Shown: piece by piece, positions 35,396-42,938 of the stretch | How the letters are laid out: each line of letters opens with the position of its first letter | Numbering within the stretch: the first letter of the stretch is position 1 | Source: Clostridiales bacterium CCNA10 | Lineage (GTDB): Bacteria; Bacillota; Clostridia; Oscillospirales; Oscillospiraceae | Direction of reading: 5' to 3' | NCBI GenBank assembly: GCA_003573975.1 | Contig: AP018533.1 | Location: 186,001-250,000 of the forward strand | DNA length: 64,000 bases | Position numbers and translations under genes: made by a program | Notes under the pieces: generated by a model | Seen by the model: the letters and a program-made list of their open reading frames with translations, nothing else | Databases searched by the model: none | Told to the model about the DNA's origin: nothing

Positions 35396-36704
35396 TTAAG
35401 CGCCCTTTGTGTCTACTTCATATACATCGCAGACCTCATTGGGCTTGAGTTTCAGCCTTGCGGACAAGAATGCTTCAATATCAAAAGCGTTCTTATCGTC
35501 CGCATCGGCAGTGTACTTGAAATTTGGGTGCTTGGTGATGTCGTACTTATCCGAAAGGAAAGGACGCACACCGCGCAGCTGGAGGATACACTTGCCGCCG
35601 TCCATAACAGCCAGCTCGTCCTGGCTCATCAGCTCTTTTCCCAATTTTTGATAGTTGAGAGAGTGGGAAGTTTCCCGGCCACGGCTCTCTCCGGTGTTGT
35701 AGGTGTCGATGGTTTCCTTGCCCAGCACGGCAGCCAGCTCTTTGAGGGTAGTCGGCTCTTTACCACCCAGGAAGATGGAAGTATCCATGTTTCCGATAAT
35801 GGTATCTGCGTTATCCTTATAGATCGCCTTGAGCTGACTCTGCGCCTGCAACACCAGACAGGCTGAGATCTCACGGCTTCGGATCGTGGCCACCAACTTT
35901 TCCAGCTTCGGAATCTGCCCGATGTTGGCGCACTCGTCAATGAGACAGCGCACATGGACTGGGAGCCTGCCGCCATACACATCGTCGGCTTTTTCGCAGA
36001 GCAGGTTGAAAAGCTGGGTATAACACATAGATATAAGGAAATTAAAACTGTCATCAGTGTCACTCATGATGAGGAACAGGGCAGTTTTCCTATCTCCCAG
36101 AGTGTCCAGCTCCAGCTCATCATAAGCCGTGACCTCACGCAGCTCTGCAATGTCGAACACGGCAAGACGCGCACCACAGGAAATCAGGATCGACTTGGCT
36201 GTTTTTCCTGCCGCCAGCTTATATTTCTTATACTGGCGCACCGCAAAGTGGTTTGGCTTTTCTGCTTCCAATGCGTCAAACATCAGATCCACGGGGTTTT
36301 TGAACTCCTCGTCATCCTCCCGGACTTCCATAGCGTTGATGAACTCAATAAGGGTGGAGAAATTCTGTTCCTCCACCGGAGCCTCATAGTGGATATAGCC
36401 AATGAGCGCACAATAGAGAAGCGTTTCTGCCTTGACCCAGAAATCGTCCCCGGCCTTGCCTTCGCCTTTGGTATTGGCGATCAGCGTCGTGACCAGCTTC
36501 AAGATGTCCTTTTCGCTATGGATATAGGCGAAAGGGTTATAGTGCATGGACTTCTTGAAGTTGATGGTATTGAGGACCTTGATGCGGTACGGCTCATAAA
36601 TGACCTTGCCGTGTTTATCCTTCATGGGCTTTCCGTCCTTCCCCAATTTGGGTGCGCCCCTTTGGAGCATTTTTCCGCACTCCACCAAAATGGTTCCCTT
36701 CGGG
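35396..36704 (-). pseudogene. virD4: VirD4 coupling protein, C-terminal fragment split off by the IME
   Basis: About 430 residues beginning just inside the IME junction (PKGTILVECGKMLQRG). Carries the TraG/TraD-type ATPase remainder: PYRIKVLNTINFKKSMHYNP, the Walker B-like VRCLIDECANIGQIPKLEK, and DTSIFLGGKEPTTLKEL. Its Walker A half lies 8.7 kb away at 45345-45884. A TGA stands a few codons upstream inside the IME, so only initiation at TTG 36688 could make this fragment alone. Joining the ACCCGAA cores restores one open frame. Confidence 0.9.
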
Positions 36705-36723
36705 TTTTGTCAATAAGGATAGA
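36699..36723. repeat. left IME end: att core plus inverted repeat
   Basis: TTCGGGT (36699-36705) is the core shared with 45358-45364. AATAAGGATAGA (36712-36723) is the exact inverted partner of 45335-45346. The virD4 codons continue on the left side of the core. Confidence 0.82.
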
Positions 36724-36741
36724 GAAAAAAGTAGATTATTT

Positions 36742-37008
36742 TTATGAGGTTACAACATCGGATTGAATAAGGCGCAGTACCTTGTCGGTAAAGGTTTCCC
36801 GGCTGGTCTGGCTGAAATGGAAATAAATATCAAAGGTCGTACCGCCAACGGTCTTTACCATATCGGGTGGCGGTACGTCCGGGGCGGGTGAAGCGTTGCC
36901 GCCCGCCATCACGGGCAGGGGGATGGCCTTGCCCTCTCTGCTGGTGCTGTCGCTCCCCTCCGGGGCGGGGATGGTGCTGGTGATCGTCATGCTGGGGTCG
37001 TAGGTCAT
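36742..37008 (-). CDS. TnpW-like transposon protein
   Basis: 88 residues from ATG 37008, 6 bases after AAAGGAG. A Pro/Ser-rich, disordered N-terminal half, then GGTTFDIYFHFSQTSRETFT and DKVLRLIQSD, the conserved end of the small TnpW family found in serine-recombinase elements. Function unknown. It is the gene closest to the left end. Confidence 0.75.
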   Translation of the reverse strand: MTYDPSMTITSTIPAPEGSDSTSREGKAIPLPVMAGGNASPAPDVPPPDMVKTVGGTTFDIYFHFSQTSRETFTDKVLRLIQSDVVTS

Positions 37009-37092
37009 AGGCTCTCCTTTCATCATTCATCAAAGTTAATCCACGTGAGCGCCATTTTGCCGCCCACGTTGGAGTGGGGGAAGGGGAATGTA

Positions 37093-37512
37093 TTAGTCCC
37101 CCTTTGAGGACTGTCCACAAGCCCCCTGATTGCAAGGCTTTTCAGCCTCTAAATGTCCACGCCTGCGGCGTTCCCGTTCGCTGGCAGCTTTCTTTCTCCG
37201 GCGCACATTGGCGGCGCACTCGTCACAGTATTTGCCCCGATTGGAGCGCGGCACGAACATCGCCCCGCACTCGGCACAGGGCCGCGCCTGTCCTCGGTGG
37301 AGCAAGGCGGCACACAACCCCTTGTCTGTTGGCAGGACGGCGGCGCGGAACCATTTACAGACCAGGGAATAGGTGATACTCTGGACGCAGACACAAGGCT
37401 CCCAGCCGTCATCAAGAGCAAGACAGTTGCCGCCGTCATAATTGCAGCAGTCATGCACCAGCCGCCGGACGGCTCGGTACTGCTGGTAGGTCAGTCGGGG
37501 AATGCCGTTCAC
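37093..37512 (-). CDS. cysteine-rich VLP-domain protein
   Basis: 139 residues. LTYQQYRAVRRLVHDCCNYD, then CLALDD and CVCVQSITYSLVCKWF, and later ARPCAECGAMF with CDECA: the Cys-rich VLP domain common on clostridial mobilizable elements next to MobA/MobL relaxases. The C-terminus is basic. Its start overlaps the relaxase stop as ATGA, so it is coupled to it. It probably binds zinc and DNA. Confidence 0.8.
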   Translation of the reverse strand: MNGIPRLTYQQYRAVRRLVHDCCNYDGGNCLALDDGWEPCVCVQSITYSLVCKWFRAAVLPTDKGLCAALLHRGQARPCAECGAMFVPRSNRGKYCDECAANVRRRKKAASERERRRRGHLEAEKPCNQGACGQSSKGD

Positions 37513-38975
37513 CGCTCCACCTCCCGGCGTTTCTGCTGGGTCTGCTCCTGCTGGTGTATGGCAGCATCGGCGTTCCGCTTCACCTGTTGAAGCCGCCGCA
37601 AATCGTCTTGGATAGGCTTGTACTGCTCATACTCGGCTGTGTACTCCTGGTGAAGCCTCGCCTGTTCCTGTTCCCACGCATGAACGGGGATTTTACCAGC
37701 AGGGGAACGGTGCTTGTCCAGCTTCCGGCGGGCCATGTGGAACGTCCTCAACTCGTTCTCATGCTCCCTCTCGAATTTTTCCCGCTTGCCCTTCCACTTG
37801 ATACCCTGCAACTCGTCATAGACGGGCTTGGTGTCTCGGTAGAGGTCAACAAGGCGAAGCAGTTCCTTCAATTCGTTCAGACGGTCACGCTTCGCTTTCA
37901 TGGATGTGTTGATGGCCTCCGTTCGTTCACTCTGGGCGGCGATATGGGTCTCTAAATCTTCCAGCGTAGCGATGCCCCTCTCGGTCAGAAAATTGATGGC
38001 CTCGGCAAAACCTTTAAGATTTCCAATCCTGGCGTTGCGGCTCCATGCTCCGGCGTTCCGGCCCTCATAGTAGTCGGTCAGCAGGGCGGCAAGGGTCGGG
38101 GCCTGGGGCTTGCTCAATTCTTCTTTTATGGCCTTAATCCAATCCGTCAGGCCGGCGATTTTCTTCCGAATATCCCGCAGAATGTTGTTGGCCTTTTTTA
38201 TCCAGCGGTTCAGATCGCCCTTGTCGGTGGGGATGCCCTTGGCCTCCATCTGGCGGACGGCCACGCCCTCATGGACGGTGGGCAGCAGGTCAAGGCCCTG
38301 ACGCTCATAGGAGCGGTGGTCGATGCGGCAGGTCAGCCCCTTTTCCTCAAACTTGGCGTTCACCATAGCGGCCCACGCCTCCCGCCAATGTTCCAGTGTT
38401 TCCGGGCTTCCCCAGTCGGTAGTGGGAACAGCGTCAAAGAGGGGCTTGCCGTCCTCTCCCATAATGCGGTTCCCGTCCTCGTCCAGACGGTAGCGGCGGC
38501 GCTGCTTGCACCCCCATTTGCCGTCTGGCTCAATGGGCCGGATGGGGCAGAGAACATGAAAGTGCGGGTTAGGAATACCGCCGTCCTCCTTGTCCGGCTG
38601 GTGGATGGCAAAGTCGGCAATCATGCCCCGGCCCACAAGCTGCTCCGAAACAAATTGCCTTGCAAGAGCGATGTTTTCCTCCAATGAAAACTCGTTCTGC
38701 AAGGCAATGTCAAAGCTATATGCAAGCTGGGCTTTCTTGCCGCGCTCGGCCTTCTCCACGGCGTTCCAGAGGGTGGCGCGGTCTTGGTACTGGTTGGGGG
38801 CCTGGGGCGGCAGGAGAATGTCTGTGCAGACCACGCCGCCCTTGTGGGTGTAGTCGCTGACCTCGCCATAGTATTCGCTATACAATTTCTCCCCGGCTCG
38901 GTAGGCGGCGGACGTGACAACAGACTGTCCCGCGCTCCGTTTGACCTGGGTAACGTGGAGATGGAACAGGGCCAA
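37509..38975 (-). CDS. MobA/MobL-family relaxase of the IME
   Basis: 488 residues. MALFHLHVTQVKRSAGQSVV, then TSAAYRAGEKLYSEY and the metal-binding PNPHFHVLCPIRP motif near residue 140 place it in the MOBQ MobA/MobL group, whose nic sites resemble that of RSF1010. The C-terminal half is coiled-coil. It acts at the oriT just upstream (39301-39553), where an AAGTGCGCCCT core is visible. Follows the DUF3847 gene directly. Confidence 0.9.
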   Translation of the reverse strand: MALFHLHVTQVKRSAGQSVVTSAAYRAGEKLYSEYYGEVSDYTHKGGVVCTDILLPPQAPNQYQDRATLWNAVEKAERGKKAQLAYSFDIALQNEFSLEENIALARQFVSEQLVGRGMIADFAIHQPDKEDGGIPNPHFHVLCPIRPIEPDGKWGCKQRRRYRLDEDGNRIMGEDGKPLFDAVPTTDWGSPETLEHWREAWAAMVNAKFEEKGLTCRIDHRSYERQGLDLLPTVHEGVAVRQMEAKGIPTDKGDLNRWIKKANNILRDIRKKIAGLTDWIKAIKEELSKPQAPTLAALLTDYYEGRNAGAWSRNARIGNLKGFAEAINFLTERGIATLEDLETHIAAQSERTEAINTSMKAKRDRLNELKELLRLVDLYRDTKPVYDELQGIKWKGKREKFEREHENELRTFHMARRKLDKHRSPAGKIPVHAWEQEQARLHQEYTAEYEQYKPIQDDLRRLQQVKRNADAAIHQQEQTQQKRREVER

Positions 38976-39269
38976 TTATCCGCTTTCCTGCTGGTCAGTG
39001 GCTTGGCTCACCAGGGCGGCAACTTCCGGCAGGGAAAAGACCTTTTCCATCAAAAGAAAAAAGGCCCTTTCGCTCATGCCGCGCACCTCCGGGGCGATAC
39101 TCTCCACCGCTCCGCCACGGGTGATAAGTCGGTGGTTTCGCTTCTTCCTTTCGCCTTGGGTGTAGTAGCGGATGCGGTTCTCATACCGCTGGCCTCTGTG
39201 CTGGTACTGCTCCAACTTAGCGGTGGCCTCAGCATACTCTTTCTCTAATTCTTCGCGTGACTTGTCCAT
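38976..39269 (-). CDS. DUF3847-family mobilization accessory protein
   Basis: 97 residues from ATG 39269 (MDKSREELEKEYAEATAKLE), chosen for the AAGGAGGT ribosome site; a longer frame runs back through the oriT. A coiled coil followed by HRLITRGGAVESIAPEVRGM is the DUF3847 pattern. It sits between oriT and the relaxase and probably plays the MobC role. Confidence 0.8.
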   Translation of the reverse strand: MDKSREELEKEYAEATAKLEQYQHRGQRYENRIRYYTQGERKKRNHRLITRGGAVESIAPEVRGMSERAFFLLMEKVFSLPEVAALVSQATDQQESG

Positions 39270-39300
39270 CGTGTTTGACCTCCTTCTTGGCAAAACAAAA

Positions 39301-39553
39301 GACCGTCTACCTGCTGTGTCGGGTAAACGGTCAAGGGTAACGGTATTCGGTTTTAGCCTCGCTGGAAAGGTGCAGACGCAGAGCGGATGTACCTTTCCAG
39401 CGAGGGCGCAGGGATAGCCGCAAAGCGGCGCAAGGGGCGCAGCCCCTTGTACGGAGCGGAGCGACGCAAACGGCCCGGACTTTCGGAAGTCCGGGCCGTA
39501 GCCTCGCAGAGCGCACGATACATGGTCGCAGACCATGTATAGAAGTGCGCCCT
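39301..39553 (+). other. oriT region of the IME with RSF1010-type nic core
   Basis: A 300-base gap (39270-39569) full of inverted repeats: CTCGCTGGAAAGGT (39358-39371) with its partner at 39391-39404; CAAGGGGC/GCCCCTTG (39431-39449); CGGCCCGGACTT/AAGTCCGGGCCG (39471-39498); and ATACATGGTC/GACCATGTAT (39518-39540). The last is followed after two bases by AAGTGCGCCCT (39543-39553), the nic core known from RSF1010/MOBQ origins, also placed right after an inverted repeat there. The predicted nick is 39549/39550. Confidence 0.75.
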
Positions 39554-39569
39554 TTGTTCCAAAGGGATT

Positions 39570-41507
39570 TTATAAGTCCATCATTGATGGGAGAATTTTG
39601 TTGAACATATGGCGCACCTTATCAATCCGGGTGTTTGGGCGGCGTGGCTGAAAAACTGGTTCGCCGCTGGCGATTTGATACCCCTTCAATTCTGTTAAAC
39701 AAACGCTTCTCCCGTTTGTATAAAAGGTGAGGTCATTGCGGTACTCTTGCACACAGCGGGCAGGGATTTCGCCAGTAAAAATCACCTCGCTGTTTTTAAC
39801 CTGGGTCGTTTCAATACTCGCGCAATATTTTGGTGCGTCATGATAAGCTCTGGAGAGATATTCCTGCGGCGCATAGAGTGTAAAAGAAAGATATGGTTCC
39901 AATAGCTGCGTCCCCGCCTTTTTCAACACCTGCTCCAATACAATAGGTGCCAATGACCGAAAGTCTGCGGGAGTGCTGACCGGACTATAATAAAGCCCAT
40001 ACTCAAAACAGATTTTACAGTCCGTTACCTTCCATCCATACACGCCTTGTTCCAGACCGTAGCGGATACCATCCAATACAGCGTTTTGAAAACTCTGATT
40101 CAAGTATCCAACGGAAACTTTGCTCTCATACTGCACTCCGGTGCCAAGGGGGAGAGGGGTGACGGACAGCCCGATGGACGCCCAGAATGGATTGGGCGGC
40201 ACTTCGATATGAATGGTGTGACTTACCGCTTTCAATGGCCTCTCCATATAGATGACGGTAGGTTCTTTTGCAGTTGTGTTGAGCTGATATTTTTCCACCA
40301 GAAGATCAGAGATAATTTCCAATTGTACCCGGCCCAAAAAGGAGAGAATGATCTCATGGGTCACAGCGTCTACTTCATAGCGCAGAAGCGGGTCGGTATC
40401 CGCAATTTCTGTCAAGGCGTTTAACAAGCGTTCCCTCTGTTCTGGTTTCTCTGGTGCAATTGTTGTCCGCAGCAAAGGGAGAGGATTGTCGCTCCACGTT
40501 TCACGGGGCAGCAGCAGTTTGTTTCCCAGCACATCATTCAGCCGCAAACTGTCGCAGGGTACAATGACGATCTCGCCCGCATGGGCAATCTCTGTTCGGA
40601 CAATCTCACCCTTTGAGGGGATACGCATTTCCGTAATTTTCAGTTTTTCTTTCCCTGCCAAGGCTACGGAATCCCGCAAATGAAGCGTACCGCTATACAA
40701 CCGCAGATAGGCAAGGCGTTGGCTCTGGTTTGCGTACTCAACTTTGAACACAGTTCCGCACAATTCAGAGCTGTTCTGCCCGGTGGGTGATTGGAATGTA
40801 TCTGTGACCGCTTCAATGAGTTGTCGGATTCCCAAGTTTACCTTGGCACTGCCATGATAGACCGGAAACAGAGAGACGCTTTGGATTCTCCTGTTTTCCT
40901 CCCGCAGAAGTTCTTCTTTGTCCATTGGTTCTCCGGCAATATATTTCTCCAACAATTCATCACAGTCCGCAATCACGGTATCCCAATTCTCCAGCCCCAT
41001 GTTTTCCATGATGGATATATCCGGGGAAAGCTGCACGTTCTGCTTAATAATCATATTTGCGGAGAGCTTATCTCGGATAGACTGATACACACCTGGCAGG
41101 TCAATCCCGTCCTGGTCGATTTTGTTAATAAAGATAACAGTTGGGATTTTCATTACTTGCAGAGCATGAAACAGAATACGGGTCTGCGCCTGAACGCCGT
41201 CTTTTGCAGAAACAACCAAAATCGCTCCGTCAAGAATGGCAAGGGAGCGATAGACCTCCGCTAAGAAATCCATATGCCCAGGAGTATCCACAATGTTGAC
41301 CTTACAATCGTGCCACTGAAAGGAAGTGACCGCCGTTTGAATGGTGATTCCACGCTGCCGCTCTAAAAACATGGTGTCCGTTCTCGTTGTTCCCTGATCC
41401 ACACTGCCGGGCGCCTCGATTGCTCCGCTGGTATATAACAGGCTCTCCGTCAAGGTCGTCTTACCTGCGTCTACATGAGCAAGAATGCCAATATTGATGA
41501 TTTTCAT
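39570..41507 (-). CDS. tet: Tet(W)-like ribosomal protection protein (tetracycline resistance)
   Basis: 645 residues from ATG 41507, with GGAGG upstream. EF-G-like GTPase that frees the ribosome of tetracycline: G1 [10 protein letters not shown]2 region RGITIQ, G3 DTPGHMDF, G4 NKID. The C-terminal two thirds, for example [20 protein letters not shown] and [20 protein letters not shown], are those of Tet(W)/Tet(O)/Tet(32). The N-terminal region differs at many positions from Tet(W) as I remember it, and the C-terminus is a few residues longer. The exact class or mosaic cannot be fixed here. Expression is controlled by the leader at 41508-41809. Confidence 0.92.
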   Translation of the reverse strand: MKIINIGILAHVDAGKTTLTESLLYTSGAIEAPGSVDQGTTRTDTMFLERQRGITIQTAVTSFQWHDCKVNIVDTPGHMDFLAEVYRSLAILDGAILVVSAKDGVQAQTRILFHALQVMKIPTVIFINKIDQDGIDLPGVYQSIRDKLSANMIIKQNVQLSPDISIMENMGLENWDTVIADCDELLEKYIAGEPMDKEELLREENRRIQSVSLFPVYHGSAKVNLGIRQLIEAVTDTFQSPTGQNSSELCGTVFKVEYANQSQRLAYLRLYSGTLHLRDSVALAGKEKLKITEMRIPSKGEIVRTEIAHAGEIVIVPCDSLRLNDVLGNKLLLPRETWSDNPLPLLRTTIAPEKPEQRERLLNALTEIADTDPLLRYEVDAVTHEIILSFLGRVQLEIISDLLVEKYQLNTTAKEPTVIYMERPLKAVSHTIHIEVPPNPFWASIGLSVTPLPLGTGVQYESKVSVGYLNQSFQNAVLDGIRYGLEQGVYGWKVTDCKICFEYGLYYSPVSTPADFRSLAPIVLEQVLKKAGTQLLEPYLSFTLYAPQEYLSRAYHDAPKYCASIETTQVKNSEVIFTGEIPARCVQEYRNDLTFYTNGRSVCLTELKGYQIASGEPVFQPRRPNTRIDKVRHMFNKILPSMMDL

Positions 41508-41545
41508 ATGATTGTCCTCCATACAAGGCCCAGAAGGGCGCAAAA

Positions 41546-41579
41546 ATCCCCAGCGACAAATACTTTTACCGCTGGGGAT
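41546..41579 (-). terminator. attenuator terminator in the tet leader
   Basis: ATCCCCAGCG and CGCTGGGGAT form a 10-bp stem followed by TTTTT on the minus strand, 39 bases before the tet start. It is the equivalent of the terminator in the tet(M) leader of Tn916. Upstream, GTATTCTTAAAT and ATTTAAGAATAC can pair as the alternative structure. Confidence 0.8.
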
Positions 41580-41726
41580 GATAGGTAGGACACACATGAA
41601 AACTGCGGCCAAGGCTGGCCGTTGTCTATCACGATATGAAATGAAAAGGCAAAAGTATTCTTAAATTGGGTACAAAAACCAAGCCCTCTCCTTGAGGACG
41701 TTTGTCTTTGTTCCCATTATCAAATT

Positions 41727-41750
41727 TTATTTAAGAATACCTTGCCGCAT
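41727..41750 (-). CDS. seven-residue tet leader peptide
   Basis: ATG CGG CAA GGT ATT CTT AAA TAA reads MRQGILK, the same leader peptide as upstream of tet(M) in Tn916, with AAGGAG about 9 bases before it. In the accepted attenuation model, tetracycline slows ribosomes on the leader, so that transcription passes the terminator at 41546-41579. Confidence 0.78.
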   Translation of the reverse strand: MRQGILK

Positions 41751-41780
41751 ATTGATAAACTCCTTTGCTTGGATTTTTAT

Positions 41781-41809
41781 AGTATAGCATATCAAATTCC
41801 CAAAAGCAA
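41781..41809 (-). promoter_or_regulatory. tet promoter
   Basis: On the minus strand -35 TTGCTT (41804-41809) and -10 TATACT (41781-41786) are separated by 17 bases. The -10 region and following bases match the Tn916 tet(M) promoter and leader as I remember them. The Rpn-like gene points the other way from 41943. Confidence 0.72.
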
Positions 41810-41942
41810 CCCTGTTAAGATAAATTTTTTCTGTCACTGCACCTCCATATCTCTCTCGTGTATACGCCATACGCAACTCTTTTCAAAAAAGAAGTGGACG
41901 CGCTGGCAAAGCTGTGGTAGAATGAAACGAAAGAAGGTGAGG

Positions 41943-42887
41943 ATGGTGGAGCTCAAAACGACAATCGCCCAGGGACTGCACGTCACAGATGACAGCGCGG
42001 GTTATGATGCCGCCTGTAAGCGTGTCCTGTCTGAAAAGGCAATCCTGGCGCGGATTATGAAGTCCTGCCTGGAAGAATACAAGGATTGCGATGTCAATGA
42101 TATTGCCGAGAAGTACATTGAGGGCCAACCCCAGGTGTCCGCCGTCCCGGTGCTGCCGGACGAGGGTGGCACAGTCATCAGCGGCATGGACACCGAGGAC
42201 AAATCGGTGCGCGAGGGGACAGTCACCTATGACATTCGCTTCCGCGCCATCGTTCCCGACTCCGAGGAACAAATTGCCCTCATCATCAACGTGGAGGCCC
42301 AGAACGATTTTTACCCCGGCTATCCGCTGATAAAGCGTGGCATATACTACTGTTGCCGCATGATTTCTTCCCAGTACGGCAGGGAGTTCACTGGCTCCCA
42401 TTATGAGAAAATCAAGAAGGTCTACTCCATCTGGATTTGCATGAAACCGCCGCAGTATCGAGAGAACACCATTACCCGGTATCGGCTGGTGGAAGAATAT
42501 CTGGTCGGCGAGGGCAAAGAACCCATCAGGAATTATGATTTGCTGTCCATCATCATGCTGTGCCTTGGCGGGCCGGATGGGTCAAATTATGACGGCGTAT
42601 TGCGGATGCTGGATGTGCTTCTCTCCAACGAAACCAGCGAGGCGGAAAAGCGGAAAATTTTGCAGGACGATTACGACATTCAAATGACGCAGACAATGGA
42701 AAGGGAGGTGTCGGTCATGTGTAATTTGAGCAAGGGCGTTGAGGAAAAAGGCGTTGCTAAAGGTATCTTGTCCTCTATCAAAAACCTCATGGAAACGATG
42801 GGGCTGACCATTGAACAGGCTATGGCGGCGCTGAAAGTCCCGGAGGGCGAACGTCAGAAATATATGGATTTGCTGGAACGGCAGTAA
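41943..42887 (+). CDS. Rpn/YhgA-type PD-(D/E)XK nuclease-like protein
   Basis: 314 residues from ATG 41943 (MVELKTTIAQGLHVTDDSAG), with AAGGTGAGG before it; the longer frame crosses the tet promoter. TYDIRFRAIV, then LIINVEAQNDFYPGYPLIKR gives the D...ExQ core of PD-(D/E)XK transposase-family nucleases, and the C-terminus has the KGVEEKGVAKGILSSIKNLM helix usual in this group. Related Rpn proteins cut DNA and promote RecA-independent recombination. It is the only plus-strand gene of the IME. Confidence 0.78.
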   Translation: MVELKTTIAQGLHVTDDSAGYDAACKRVLSEKAILARIMKSCLEEYKDCDVNDIAEKYIEGQPQVSAVPVLPDEGGTVISGMDTEDKSVREGTVTYDIRFRAIVPDSEEQIALIINVEAQNDFYPGYPLIKRGIYYCCRMISSQYGREFTGSHYEKIKKVYSIWICMKPPQYRENTITRYRLVEEYLVGEGKEPIRNYDLLSIIMLCLGGPDGSNYDGVLRMLDVLLSNETSEAEKRKILQDDYDIQMTQTMEREVSVMCNLSKGVEEKGVAKGILSSIKNLMETMGLTIEQAMAALKVPEGERQKYMDLLERQ

Positions 42888-42891
42888 TGAC

Positions 42892-42927
42892 AAAAACGCC
42901 ACGGACTATCGTTGTCCCTGGCGTTTT
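42892..42927. terminator. bidirectional terminator between converging genes
   Basis: AAAAACGCCA (42892-42901) and TGGCGTTTT (42919-42927) form a stem with A-rich and T-rich flanks, between the ends of the Rpn-like and serine recombinase genes. Confidence 0.8.
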
Positions 42928-42938
42928 CTGTATCTACG

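Noticed and set aside
39280..39560. Cluster of hairpins read as a CRISPR or repeat array
   Set aside because: Repeats are inverted, not direct, and of different sequence; they fit an oriT with a nic core next to mob genes.
39570..41810. Tet gene taken as part of a Tn916 copy
   Set aside because: The leader is of Tn916 type, but neighbouring genes, recombinase class and ends are those of a serine-recombinase IME; no Tn916 int/xis or transfer genes adjoin it.
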